From: Thalassospira mesophila
GTDB lineage: Bacteria; Pseudomonadota; Alphaproteobacteria; Rhodospirillales; Thalassospiraceae
DNA: 64,000 nt
Assembly: GCF_002115755.1 (NCBI RefSeq)
Contig: NZ_JFKA01000006.1
Location: 124,001 to 188,000, forward strand
Direction: 5' to 3'
Position 1 is the first letter of the stretch. Each line of letters opens with the position of its first letter. Both the position numbers and the translations under genes were made by a program. Below, one piece after another: positions 1-10,607 of this stretch. Under the pieces are notes generated by a model that worked only from the letters and a program-made list of their open reading frames with translations, made no database searches and was not told the DNA's origin.

Positions 1-56
1 TTTTGATAAAGCCCGGCATTTCTCCGGTTTTGATTTGGAAGGAAAAGGGAAAAGCC

Positions 57-1904
57 ATGCATCTCGCCAGTCTTAATTCAGTGCAGGCATCCGCCAGCGA
101 AGCACCGGTTCTTTCTGTGCGAAACCTGACGACATCGTTTCGGGTTTACGACGAATGGAACCCGGTTATTCGCGATATCAGCTTTGATGTTCACCCGCGC
201 GAAACCGTTGCCATTGTCGGGGAATCAGGTTCGGGGAAAAGTGTTACGTCGCTGTCTATTATGCGTCTTTTGCAAGCGGAAAGCAGCCGCGTTGAAGGCA
301 AGGTTCTGCTTGAAGGTCGCGATCTTCTTGCCCTGAGCGAAGCTGAAATGCGCAAGGTTCGCGGCAAAGATGTGTCGATGATTTTCCAGGAACCGATGAC
401 ATCGCTAAACCCGATTTTCCCGATTGGTGAGCAGATTGCCGAAGCGCTGATGGTTCACCAGAAAATATCGAAAGCTGATGCCCGGGCCGAGGTCTTGCGG
501 TTACTTGAAAAAGTGCGCATTCCGAACGCCAACAGACGGTTTAAGGAATATCCACACCAGTTTTCCGGCGGGATGCGCCAGCGTGTGATGATTGCAATGG
601 CGCTGGCATCGCGTCCTAAACTATTGATTGCCGATGAGCCGACAACCGCCCTTGATGTAACCATTCAAAGCCAGATACTGGACCTGATTAAACAGTTGCA
701 GGAAGAGGAAGGAATGTCCGTTTTGTTCATTACCCACGATATGGGGGTGGTGGCCGAAGTGGCAGATCGTACCATTGTGATGTATCGCGGGGACACGGTG
801 GAAACAGGGGCAACTGCCGATATTTTTGTGCGCGGAGAACACCCTTATACCCGTGCCTTGTTATCGGCCGTTCCGCAATTGGGGGCAATCAGTAGCAAGG
901 GGCTGCCGCTGCGTTTTCCGATTGTAGATGTAAACACGGGCGAAAGCCCGCCTGTGCAGGAAACGAGTAATACTGTTTCGACGGAAAAACAGCCGCTCCT
1001 GGAAGTTAAAAATCTAACCACCCGGTTTCCGATACAAAGCGGGTGGTTTGGCGGATCGGTCGGGGCTGTTCATGCTGTCGAGGATATTTCCTTTAGCATC
1101 CGCAAGGGTGAAACGCTGTCATTAGTGGGTGAATCGGGTTGTGGCAAATCGACAACCGGGCGTTCCATCTTGCGCCTGACGATCCCGCAAAAGGGTCAGA
1201 TTCTGCTAAACGGGCAGGATATTTTGAAACTTGGCGCATCCGAACTTCGCCAGATGCGACGTTCCATCCAGATGATTTTTCAAGACCCATATGCGTCGTT
1301 AAATCCGCGTATCAGTATTGGTGCGGCCCTGATCGAACCTTTTCGGCAACATGGCCTTGGCACGCGTGCAGATGCACGGGACAAGGCCGTATCCCTTTTG
1401 GAAAAAGTTGGGCTGAATGCCGACATGATGCAGCGTTACCCGCATGAATTTTCGGGCGGGCAACGCCAGCGCATCGCAATTGCGCGTGCCTTGATGCTTG
1501 ACCCCAAAATTATTGTCGCCGATGAAGCTGTTTCGGCCCTTGATGTTTCGGTTAAGGCGCAAGTGTGCAATCTGTTGCTGGATTTGCAGGAAAGTTTTGA
1601 TCTTTCGTTTCTGTTCATATCCCACGATATGGCGGTGGTGGAACGGGTCAGTCATCGGGTTGCGGTGATGTATCTGGGGGAAATTGTTGAAATTGGCCCG
1701 CGGGCGGCGGTTTTTGAAAACCCCCAGCATTCCTATACGAAAAAATTGCTGTCCGCTGTGCCTGTGCCAGATCCGTCACGCCGGACTCTGCGAAATGAAA
1801 TTTCGGTGGAAGAACTTAGAAGTCCTATTCGCCCAGCGGGGTATGAAGCGCCTGTGCGTGAATATCGCGAAGTTACAACCGATCATTTCGTTCAGGTGAG
1901 TTAG
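57..1904 (+). CDS. Peptide ABC transporter, fused double ATPase subunit
   Basis: Cytoplasmic ATPase driving a dipeptide/oligopeptide (Dpp/Opp or Gsi type) importer. Two complete ABC domains lie in one 615-residue chain, equivalent to fused DppD and DppF. Domain 1 has Walker A GESGSGKS near residue 55, signature SGGMRQR and Walker B LLIADEPT. Domain 2, from about residue 310, has [15 protein letters not shown] and [11 protein letters not shown]. The frame stays open with a TTG at position 3, but the ATG at 57 follows a purine-rich Shine-Dalgarno stretch (ggaaggaaaaggga) and is the better start. The permeases and binding protein expected with it would lie left of the window. The substrate cannot be read from the ATPase; the neighbouring dialkylglycine decarboxylase makes amino acids or peptides plausible. 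Family call is firm, substrate is inference. Confidence 0.93.
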   Translation: MHLASLNSVQASASEAPVLSVRNLTTSFRVYDEWNPVIRDISFDVHPRETVAIVGESGSGKSVTSLSIMRLLQAESSRVEGKVLLEGRDLLALSEAEMRKVRGKDVSMIFQEPMTSLNPIFPIGEQIAEALMVHQKISKADARAEVLRLLEKVRIPNANRRFKEYPHQFSGGMRQRVMIAMALASRPKLLIADEPTTALDVTIQSQILDLIKQLQEEEGMSVLFITHDMGVVAEVADRTIVMYRGDTVETGATADIFVRGEHPYTRALLSAVPQLGAISSKGLPLRFPIVDVNTGESPPVQETSNTVSTEKQPLLEVKNLTTRFPIQSGWFGGSVGAVHAVEDISFSIRKGETLSLVGESGCGKSTTGRSILRLTIPQKGQILLNGQDILKLGASELRQMRRSIQMIFQDPYASLNPRISIGAALIEPFRQHGLGTRADARDKAVSLLEKVGLNADMMQRYPHEFSGGQRQRIAIARALMLDPKIIVADEAVSALDVSVKAQVCNLLLDLQESFDLSFLFISHDMAVVERVSHRVAVMYLGEIVEIGPRAAVFENPQHSYTKKLLSAVPVPDPSRRTLRNEISVEELRSPIRPAGYEAPVREYREVTTDHFVQVS

Positions 1905-1970
1905 GGCAAAGAACAAATTGATACATGACCGGTTTTGGGAGCCGGACCGTGTTAATGTTTGAGAATGAAA

Positions 1971-2022
1971 TTCGGCATCCCGGTCGAGAGCGGCAATTGC
2001 TTCTTTTTGCCGGGATGCCGAA
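1971..2022. terminator. Long inverted repeat between convergent genes
   Basis: Thirteen-base perfect arms (ttcggcatcccgg at 1971-1983 and its complement at 2010-2022) flank a 26-base loop in the gap between the ABC ATPase and dgdA, which converge here. No T-run follows on either strand, so it is not a textbook intrinsic terminator. The position suggests a bidirectional stop or mRNA 3'-end stabiliser. Confidence 0.5.
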
Positions 2023-2044
2023 CACGATGTATCGCGAATGAAAA

Positions 2045-4324
<2,280 letters not shown>

Positions 4325-4546
4325 CGGGCTTCTTTTGGCAAGTTTACGCCGCTATCTGTTTGACCGGAGGATGCCGCCAAATTCGGCGGTCGTTTGATGA
4401 TAACGACAAGCCTGCCGTCACGGATGTGATGTTGTCAGGCAGCATCGTTGCATGGTTATTTCCGGGTTCTAATTCGCACTATTCACAAGGATATTTTGGG
4501 GACGACTGCGCGCATCTGTTACAAAGTGCGCGCGGTGCCGATTTTG

Positions 4547-5293
4547 TTAGCGTGTGCCTGCTATGCGCTGGGCAAGGGCGGAAGACATGCCGACAGTTGG
4601 TTTGGCGACGGGGCGTCGAAAACTGCCCTCGATGGGGGGGCGCACGTTCAGCCGCACAAGTGTTTCGGCTTGCGCCATTGCGGCTTCTGCGCAATCGACA
4701 ACGGGAACCGGTATTCGGCCTCGCACCTTTTGCGCCAGACCGGCCAGGGGGGCACCGGCAAGAACAATGACGTCAGCGTCATCTTCGTCAATCGCGGCCT
4801 GGGCCAGGGCGACAAGAAGGTCTTCTTTTTCTTCCTGCACATTACCAATGGACTGAAAACCCCCGGTCAGGGTACGGACACTGGCGCAACGGGCTTCAAG
4901 GCGATGCCATGCCACACATTCCAGATACCAGGGCCGCAGGGTTTCGGAAAAACTGACGATGGAAAAACGCCCGCCCAACATGCACGCGGTCAGCATGCCG
5001 GCTTCGGCCAGCCCAACAACTGGCACGTCAAAAAGCTCGCGCGCGGCCCCAAGTCCGGGGTCGCCAAATGCTGCGATGATCGCGGCGTCGATTTCATCGT
5101 GTTTTTCAGCGAGAATTTCCATCATGGCGGTGCCGCCGATCAGGGCTTCGCTGCGGGTTGAAATATAGGGAACACCGTAACGCGCTGTTTCACAAATCAG
5201 ATTGGTGTCGCTGCTTTTGACACGCATTGCCGCATTGGAAAGCTTTTCCGTCACTTCGACCGAAGTGTTCGGGTTTATCAACAGTATATTCAT
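4547..5293 (-). CDS. Asp/Glu/hydantoin racemase-family protein lacking both catalytic cysteines
   Basis: 248-residue protein of the Asp/Glu/hydantoin racemase superfamily, starting with the characteristic MNILLINPNTS. Hydantoin and allantoin racemases use two cysteines, one in a motif like ACFGDPGL and one in VLGCAGM. Here the corresponding positions read AAFGDPGL (Ala75 in place of Cys) and VLAGAPLAGL (no Cys near residue 180). Cys201, in VVDCAEAA, is in a different place. It is the last gene of the TRAP-GntR-hydantoinase operon, 15 bases after the hydantoinase. The context suggests work on a hydantoin, carbamoyl or related amino acid, but two-base racemisation by the usual thiols looks impossible. 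It may be a different lyase or isomerase, or a binding protein. The residue losses are directly visible; function is open. Confidence 0.8.
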   Translation of the reverse strand: MNILLINPNTSVEVTEKLSNAAMRVKSSDTNLICETARYGVPYISTRSEALIGGTAMMEILAEKHDEIDAAIIAAFGDPGLGAARELFDVPVVGLAEAGMLTACMLGGRFSIVSFSETLRPWYLECVAWHRLEARCASVRTLTGGFQSIGNVQEEKEDLLVALAQAAIDEDDADVIVLAGAPLAGLAQKVRGRIPVPVVDCAEAAMAQAETLVRLNVRPPIEGSFRRPVAKPTVGMSSALAQRIAGTR

Positions 5294-5308
5294 GTCAAAT
5301 CTTCTTTT

Positions 5309-6724
5309 TTAACGGATACGGTCATTCGATGGGGAGCGGAAAAGATGTGTGCCAAAACCGGGGTCGCCGACGATATGCCCGTCATCCGCAACGGTTTTTC
5401 CCCGCAGCATCGTCAGGACAGGCCAGCCGGTGACCGCCATGCCTTCATAGGGGGTATAGTCGGAACCATGATGAAGAAGGGATTGGCTGATCGTGACTTT
5501 TTTGTTGGCATCCCAAAGTGTTATGTCGGCATCTGCCCCAATGGCGATGCTGCCTTTGCGGGGGGCCAGTCCATAAAGTTTCGCCGGGTTGGTGGACGTT
5601 AAGGCCACAAAACGTTCCAGCGAAATGCGCCCTTTGGAAACGCCTTCGGAAAACAGGATCGGCAAGCGGGTTTCAATACCCGGTATGCCATTGGGGATCC
5701 ATTTGAATGACGTGCGGGCACCCGGGCGGTCTTTGCCTTGGCTATCGGCATAGCGAAAGGGGCTGTGATCGGATGAAAAAATATCAAAGGTGCCATCTTG
5801 AATGCCACGCCAGATGGCTTCCTGGCTTTCATGGTCGCGCGGGGGCGGTGAACATACATATTTCGCGCCTTCAAAATCCATATTCAGGCCGCGCATGTCA
5901 TCCTGGGTAAGGGCGATATATTGCGGGCAGGTTTCAGCAAAAACCGTGCGCCCGCGATTGCGCGCCCACTGGATCTGTTCCATCGCTTCGCTTCCCGAAA
6001 CATGAACGATCACAATGGGAAGATCGATTAATTCGGCATGGCTGATGGCGCGATGGGTTGCTTCGCGCTCGACAATCTGGGGCCGCGAAACACCATGGTA
6101 ATAAGGTTGGGTCTGGCCTCTTTCTTCGAGTTTGCGCGTTAAATAACGAATGGCATCATGCCCTTCGGCATGGACCATAACCAGCGCGTTTTCACGCTTG
6201 GCGACATCAAAAACATCCAGCAACTCGCCATCGGACAGCATCATGTCGTCATAGGTCATAAAAACCTTGAACGAGGTGTAGCCATCTTTCACCAGGGCCG
6301 GAAGTTCCTGGCCCAATACCTGTGGGGTCGGGTCGGTGACGATCAGGTGAAAGGACACATCGGTAAACAGATTTCCTTCGGCCTGGCGGTGGTAATCTTC
6401 GACAACAGCGCGCAGGGAATCGCCCTTTTGTTGCAAGGCAAATGGCATAACGGTGGTTGTGCCCCCTGCCATGGCAGAGCGGGTGGCGGACATGAAATCG
6501 TCCGCCATGACAATACCATCCCCGGCTGGCTGGGAGATATGAACATGGGCGTCAATGCCGCCGGGTAAAACCAGCAGGCCGCTCGCGTCGATTTCACGGG
6601 TCGCACCGTCGATCTTTTCGGCGATGGCCACAATCCGACCGTCACGAATGCCAATGTCGCAGTTGATTGTATTGGCCGTTGTGCAAACCTTTCCGCCGCG
6701 AATGGCAAGGTCAAATTCAGTCAT
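5309..6724 (-). CDS. Dihydropyrimidinase / hydantoinase
   Basis: Cyclic-amidase amidohydrolase of 471 residues that opens dihydropyrimidines or 5-substituted hydantoins to N-carbamoyl amino acids. Metal-site residues are present: His60 and His62 in GIDAHVHISQP, the carboxylated Lys153 in SFKVFMTYDD, His185 in MVHAEGHD, His241 in VIVHVSGS and the Asp in SSDHSPF. The frame extends 39 codons upstream into the GntR gene, but ATG at 6724 begins the family-typical MTEFDLAIRGGKV and overlaps the GntR stop by 8 bases, implying translational coupling. No N-carbamoyl hydrolase is adjacent, so the second hydrolysis must be done elsewhere or the product is handled differently. Hydantoin versus dihydropyrimidine specificity cannot be told from sequence. 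Confidence 0.88.
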   Translation of the reverse strand: MTEFDLAIRGGKVCTTANTINCDIGIRDGRIVAIAEKIDGATREIDASGLLVLPGGIDAHVHISQPAGDGIVMADDFMSATRSAMAGGTTTVMPFALQQKGDSLRAVVEDYHRQAEGNLFTDVSFHLIVTDPTPQVLGQELPALVKDGYTSFKVFMTYDDMMLSDGELLDVFDVAKRENALVMVHAEGHDAIRYLTRKLEERGQTQPYYHGVSRPQIVEREATHRAISHAELIDLPIVIVHVSGSEAMEQIQWARNRGRTVFAETCPQYIALTQDDMRGLNMDFEGAKYVCSPPPRDHESQEAIWRGIQDGTFDIFSSDHSPFRYADSQGKDRPGARTSFKWIPNGIPGIETRLPILFSEGVSKGRISLERFVALTSTNPAKLYGLAPRKGSIAIGADADITLWDANKKVTISQSLLHHGSDYTPYEGMAVTGWPVLTMLRGKTVADDGHIVGDPGFGTHLFRSPSNDRIR

Positions 6725-7415
6725 TTTCTTGCTCCGCTGGTTCAAGGCTTGCGTCACTGAGGGCTTTGACGGTTGCAATGCCGGTATGGTCAAGATGGAC
6801 CTGCCAGATCGCGGCAGCGGCATCGGCATCGCGTTTTTCAAATGCGTCCATCAGTTGGTCATGTTCATCAAGGGCCTCGCGCCAGCGGTATGGATCGGCA
6901 ATGGCAATGAACCGCCCGCGATTGGCGCGCACCATGAGTTTGGCGCGTGAGGACGACAAAACGGGATTACGTGCATAGTCGACAATCAGGTCGTGAATGG
7001 CACTGTTAAGCGGAAAATATGCGTCCTTGTCGTGCCGTTCGTAAGCCGCGTGCATGGTTTGATGCATGTCTTGCAGTTGGCCTAGTTCCTGTGCGGTGAT
7101 GCGCGTTGCAGCCAGGCGGGCGGCAAGGCTTTCAAGGCCGGCGATCACTTCAAAAAGGTCGCGGGCATCTTCTTTGGTGTAGGCACAAACGCGCGCGCCG
7201 CGATTGGGCAGAAGTTCGACCAGGTTTTCCGATGCCAGAACTTTAAGGGCTTCGCGTAACGGGGTTGGCGAGACTTCAAGCTGTGCAGCCAATGCGGTTA
7301 CCGGCACTTTTTTGCCCCAGGGCAAATCACCGACAATGATCATTTCGCGCAATGTTTCGGCAACCTGTTCGGGCAGCAAAAGACGCGACAATTTCTTTTT
7401 TCGTGTGTTCATCAT
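6717..7415 (-). CDS. GntR-family (FCD) regulator of the hydantoin operon
   Basis: Regulator of 232 residues: an N-terminal GntR winged helix (QVAETLREMIIVGDLPWGKKVPVTALAAQLEVSPTPLREALKVL) and a C-terminal all-helical FCD ligand domain with metal-type His residues. Its ATG at 7415 overlaps the TGA of the TRAP large permease (ATGA), and the hydantoinase starts inside its 3' end, so it sits in the middle of the six-gene operon and is presumably autoregulated. The ligand is likely the transported substrate or its breakdown product. A second in-frame ATG at 7412 is equally possible. The palindrome CTTGCGCAAG in front of the operon is the best operator candidate. Confidence 0.88.
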   Translation of the reverse strand: MMNTRKKKLSRLLLPEQVAETLREMIIVGDLPWGKKVPVTALAAQLEVSPTPLREALKVLASENLVELLPNRGARVCAYTKEDARDLFEVIAGLESLAARLAATRITAQELGQLQDMHQTMHAAYERHDKDAYFPLNSAIHDLIVDYARNPVLSSSRAKLMVRANRGRFIAIADPYRWREALDEHDQLMDAFEKRDADAAAAIWQVHLDHTGIATVKALSDASLEPAEQEND

Positions 7416-8695
7416 CAATAGCCCATCGCCCGTGGAAGTGCCGTCACAATGTCGGGGAACAGCATGCAAAGAACCAGAACGCCATACTGCAAAAGCACGT
7501 AAGGCCAAATGTTGCGGATCAGTCTTGCCATGGGGAGTTTGGTTATGCCGCTCATGACGAAAAGAACAATGCCGACCGGCGGCGTCACCATACCGATAAC
7601 CAGGTTGAAAACAAACAAAAAGCCAAACAAAAGCGGGTCAATATGAAAGCTGATGGCCACCGGTGCAAAAAGCGGCACCAGCATGATATAGGCGGCATTT
7701 GATTCGATAAACATGCCGACTGTCACCAGAATTAACATGACTAGGATCAGAAACATTTCGGGGCTGGAGGTGACCGATTGTAATAACCCGGCAATGCGGG
7801 CAGGCACCATATCGATGGTGAAAATAAAGGTCACGGCTGCGGCAAAGGCAATCAAGGCCCCCACCATGGCGGCCGAAACGGCGGCCCGAAACAGGGCATC
7901 AGGCAAATCGGATAATTTCAGTTCACGGGTGACAAACATGCCCATGACGAAAGCATAAAAAACCGAAATACCGGCCCCTTCGGTTGCGGTGAAAACACCA
8001 CCGATGATCCCGCCAACCACCACAACCGGCATCAGCAATACCGGCAGGGCTTTCCATGTGCGAATGGCGAGTTCACGGGCCTTGAGGCGATTGCCGGTTA
8101 GTTTAAAACCACGCCGCCAGGAAATGAAACTGGCCAGTGCCATAAAGCCCAGTGTCAGAATAATGCCCGGGACGATACCCGACATGAACAAGCCACCCAC
8201 GGAAACGCTTGAACCCGCCATCAGGGCATACACAATCATGGCGTTGGACGGTGGGATGATGGCGCCCAGATTGGCCGCCGATGCAATAACGGCACTTGAA
8301 TAGCCATCGTCATAGGATTTACGCATCGATGGTACCAGAGTGGAGCCAAGGGCCGAGGCCGAGGCGACAGCGGCGCCGGTAACAGCGGCCAAAATCATGC
8401 CTGCAACAATAGCTACATGTGCAAGCCCGCCGTGCAAGCGACCCACCAGGGCATCAGCGAATTCAATTAACAGCCGCATAATGCCGGAACGCACCATTAA
8501 CTCACCGGCCAGCATAAAAAGCGGGATCGCCATCAGTGGAAAACTGTCGACGGCATGCAGCATGCGTTGCGGCATAACCGAAAGATCAATGCCCCCGGCC
8601 AGCAACCCGATCAAAGAGGCCAGCCCCAGCGCAAAGGCCAGGGGCATGCCGATCACGGCCAGAACAAGGAAGGCAAGAATAACAGCGATTGTCAT
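7415..8695 (-). CDS. TRAP transporter large permease (DctM type)
   Basis: 426-residue integral membrane protein with about a dozen hydrophobic segments, the sodium-coupled transport subunit of a tripartite ATP-independent periplasmic transporter. The N-terminus (LAFLVLAVIGMPLAFALGLASL) and internal GASVAS-like, IPPSN and TPPVGI stretches are characteristic of DctM. It overlaps the small permease by four bases upstream and the GntR gene by one ATGA downstream. Placement with a hydantoinase suggests uptake of a hydantoin, carbamoyl amino acid or pyrimidine-derived acid; this substrate call is inference. Confidence 0.93.
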   Translation of the reverse strand: MTIAVILAFLVLAVIGMPLAFALGLASLIGLLAGGIDLSVMPQRMLHAVDSFPLMAIPLFMLAGELMVRSGIMRLLIEFADALVGRLHGGLAHVAIVAGMILAAVTGAAVASASALGSTLVPSMRKSYDDGYSSAVIASAANLGAIIPPSNAMIVYALMAGSSVSVGGLFMSGIVPGIILTLGFMALASFISWRRGFKLTGNRLKARELAIRTWKALPVLLMPVVVVGGIIGGVFTATEGAGISVFYAFVMGMFVTRELKLSDLPDALFRAAVSAAMVGALIAFAAAVTFIFTIDMVPARIAGLLQSVTSSPEMFLILVMLILVTVGMFIESNAAYIMLVPLFAPVAISFHIDPLLFGFLFVFNLVIGMVTPPVGIVLFVMSGITKLPMARLIRNIWPYVLLQYGVLVLCMLFPDIVTALPRAMGY

Positions 8696-9246
8696 GCGGA
8701 TACCTCGTTTTGACCATCAATGCTTGCCCATGTTGACGCCCCGCCCCATGCCAGCAGCAATAAATGCAAAAGACTGTGGCCTGCAGCGATGAGGACGGCG
8801 ATATAGTAAACAGCAGAGGTGATATTAATGGTGGGCATCAGTTCCGCCCAGCCGTCTTGTGTGACCTGAAGCCCGAAATGGAAAACCACAATCATAAGAA
8901 CGGCACCCAGCAGGGCCGACAGGCGAAATAACAGGTCTTGCAGGCGCGGTGAAAATTTGTTGACGACAACATCAATGCCAACGTGAATGCCAAAACGCAC
9001 ACCATGCGGAAGCGCCAGAAAGATGGTCCAGACAAATGCCAGGCGGGACATTTCGTCGGCCCAGTCAAGGGAATATGACAGGGCATACCGGCAGAACACC
9101 TGGGCAATAACCAGACATGTCATGAGGCCGATGGCAAAAATGACGACGCCTTTGGACGCGTAATCAATCCGGATCAGGGCTTTTTGGCAAGACGAGAAGA
9201 GCGAGCCTGCTTTCGCAGGCTCGTGCCGACCATGGGCGGGCATCAT
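8692..9246 (-). CDS. TRAP transporter small permease (DctQ type)
   Basis: 184-residue membrane protein with four hydrophobic segments, the small subunit of the TRAP transporter. The family pattern is seen in VFCRYALSYSLDWADEMSRLAFVWTIFLALPHGVRFGIHVGIDVVV. Two ATG codons in tandem (9246 and 9243) overlap the stop of the binding-protein gene; the first forms an ATGA coupling and is used here. Its own stop overlaps the start of the large permease in the same way. Confidence 0.9.
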   Translation of the reverse strand: MMPAHGRHEPAKAGSLFSSCQKALIRIDYASKGVVIFAIGLMTCLVIAQVFCRYALSYSLDWADEMSRLAFVWTIFLALPHGVRFGIHVGIDVVVNKFSPRLQDLLFRLSALLGAVLMIVVFHFGLQVTQDGWAELMPTINITSAVYYIAVLIAAGHSLLHLLLLAWGGASTWASIDGQNEVSA

Positions 9247-10229
9247 TTTGCTGTGACCTCGCTTTGAACCTTTTCGATAAGGGCCGGATCAATGCGTTTT
9301 TTTAGGCCCTCGATAACCGGTGCCGTCAGCTCACGCAGCTTTGCACGCACGTCATCGGGGATCGGGGTAAACACCATCCCGGCGGTAATCAAGGCGGCTT
9401 TTGCGGTGTCATCTTCCTTGGCAGCTTCGGCACGCTGGAAGGCAACGGCGTCGACCATGGCGTCATTGAGAATGCTTTGGTCTTTGGGATCAAGTTTGTC
9501 GAAGGCTTTTTTGTTTGCAACAATCGTGATGAAGTCGAAAACATGGTTGCTGTCGGAAAGGTATTTCTGAACTTCGTCGAACCGGCGCGTTTTAATGATC
9601 GAATAGGGGTTTTCTTCGCCGTCCAGAACGCCTTGTTGTAAGGCGGAATATACTTCGCTGATACCCATGGAAACCGGGCTGGCACCGATGGCGCGGAAGG
9701 AATCCAGATGGGTCTGGTTGGGTTGCAGGCGGATCTTGAGACCTTTCAGATCATCAACGGTTTTAATGGGCCGCACATTATTGGTAATGTTGCGCGGGCC
9801 AAGTTCCATCCAGCCCAGAACTTTAAACCCTTTATCGGACAGTTTCTGATCGACGATGGTGCCGACTTCGCCGTCAATGACGCGGAAAGCTGTGGCGCGA
9901 TCCGGGTAGGTGAAAGGCATCGAAATTGCCTCAAGCTCGGGTACTGTCCGTGACAGATAAGCCGCCCCAATCCATGTGCCAAAAATTGCGCCAGACCGGG
10001 TCTGGTCAACGTTTTCCTGTGCGCCACCCAGTTGCATGTCGGGGAAAAGGTCGATCGTAAGGGCACCGTCGGTTTTTGTCTCGACGGCTTCTTTGAATTT
10101 CTGCATGGCGATGGAGCTGGAATGATCCGCCGCGAAGTTACCGCCAAAGCGCAATGTTTCAGCAGATGCCGGAGCAGCTACCAGGGCGGACAAACTTGCC
10201 GCAATGATTGTTCTTGTTAAGTTTTTCAT
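9243..10229 (-). CDS. TRAP transporter periplasmic solute-binding protein (DctP type)
   Basis: 328-residue periplasmic binding protein, first gene of the six-gene operon. A signal peptide (MKNLTRTIIAASLSALVAAPASA) with a likely AXA cleavage is followed by ETLRFGGNFAADHSSS. The family arginine that pairs with the ligand carboxylate is in GLKIRLQPNQTHLDSFRAIGASP, so the ligand is probably an organic acid. The operon context (hydantoinase, racemase-like protein) points to a hydantoin-derived or ureido acid. The family is certain, the ligand is not. Confidence 0.92.
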   Translation of the reverse strand: MKNLTRTIIAASLSALVAAPASAETLRFGGNFAADHSSSIAMQKFKEAVETKTDGALTIDLFPDMQLGGAQENVDQTRSGAIFGTWIGAAYLSRTVPELEAISMPFTYPDRATAFRVIDGEVGTIVDQKLSDKGFKVLGWMELGPRNITNNVRPIKTVDDLKGLKIRLQPNQTHLDSFRAIGASPVSMGISEVYSALQQGVLDGEENPYSIIKTRRFDEVQKYLSDSNHVFDFITIVANKKAFDKLDPKDQSILNDAMVDAVAFQRAEAAKEDDTAKAALITAGMVFTPIPDDVRAKLRELTAPVIEGLKKRIDPALIEKVQSEVTAK

Positions 10230-10333
10230 CTGATCTTCCCGTCTTGCGTGTGAAGCCTCGGATGGATGTTTCCCTGTAGATAATGTGGCTTTGCCATCTT
10301 TAAGTTAGCGGCAACTATCGCGGCAGTTTTTAG

Positions 10334-10343
10334 CTTGCGCAAG
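10334..10343. promoter_or_regulatory. Candidate GntR operator upstream of the TRAP-hydantoinase operon
   Basis: Ten-base perfect palindrome CTTGCGCAAG about 105 bases upstream of the dctP start, at the border of an A+T-rich promoter-like stretch. GntR-family FCD proteins often bind short palindromes of this size, and the operon encodes one. Assignment is by position and symmetry only. Confidence 0.35.
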
Positions 10344-10515
10344 TATTTTTTAAATAAAAAATTGAATTTATTATAAGTATTTGTTTTTATGTGGTTTTAT
10401 CGATATTAAAATTGGAATGAAAGGTCGTTTGTTGCGGGATTCCGCAGAGCGACCCTATTAAGGACGCCACTGTTTTGGGCCATCGGCGGGCGGGAAGGTG
10501 TTCGAGCGGGCCGAG

Positions 10516-10555
10516 TAAAACAAAACCCCCGGCCGCGATAAAGGGCCGAGGGTTT
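10516..10555 (-). terminator. Intrinsic terminator of fucD
   Basis: Read on the minus strand, an 11-pair stem (aaccctcggcc pairing with ggccgggggtt, one G-U pair) with an 8-base loop is followed by TTTGTTTT. It lies about 53 bases after the fucD stop codon, so fucD is transcribed as a single gene or the last gene of its unit. Confidence 0.8.
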
Positions 10556-10607
10556 GAAGATGACAGCGGCGCGAAACGCCTTGCGTCTTAGGAAGGGTGA
10601 CGCTGTG

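Larger units (their letters stand above)
10230..10607. other. Gene-free region: promoter of the TRAP-hydantoinase operon and fucD terminator
   Basis: This 378-base gap holds no convincing reading frame. The half nearest dctP (about 10310-10420) is strongly A+T-rich and should carry that operon's promoter; it contains the palindrome at 10334-10343. The other half carries the fucD terminator at 10516-10555. The central part, 10425-10515, shows nothing recognisable. Confidence 0.6.

Noticed and set aside
4448-5161. 237-codon plus-strand frame opposite the racemase-like gene
   Set aside because: Composition is shadow-like, and the minus-strand product is a clear family member in an operon.
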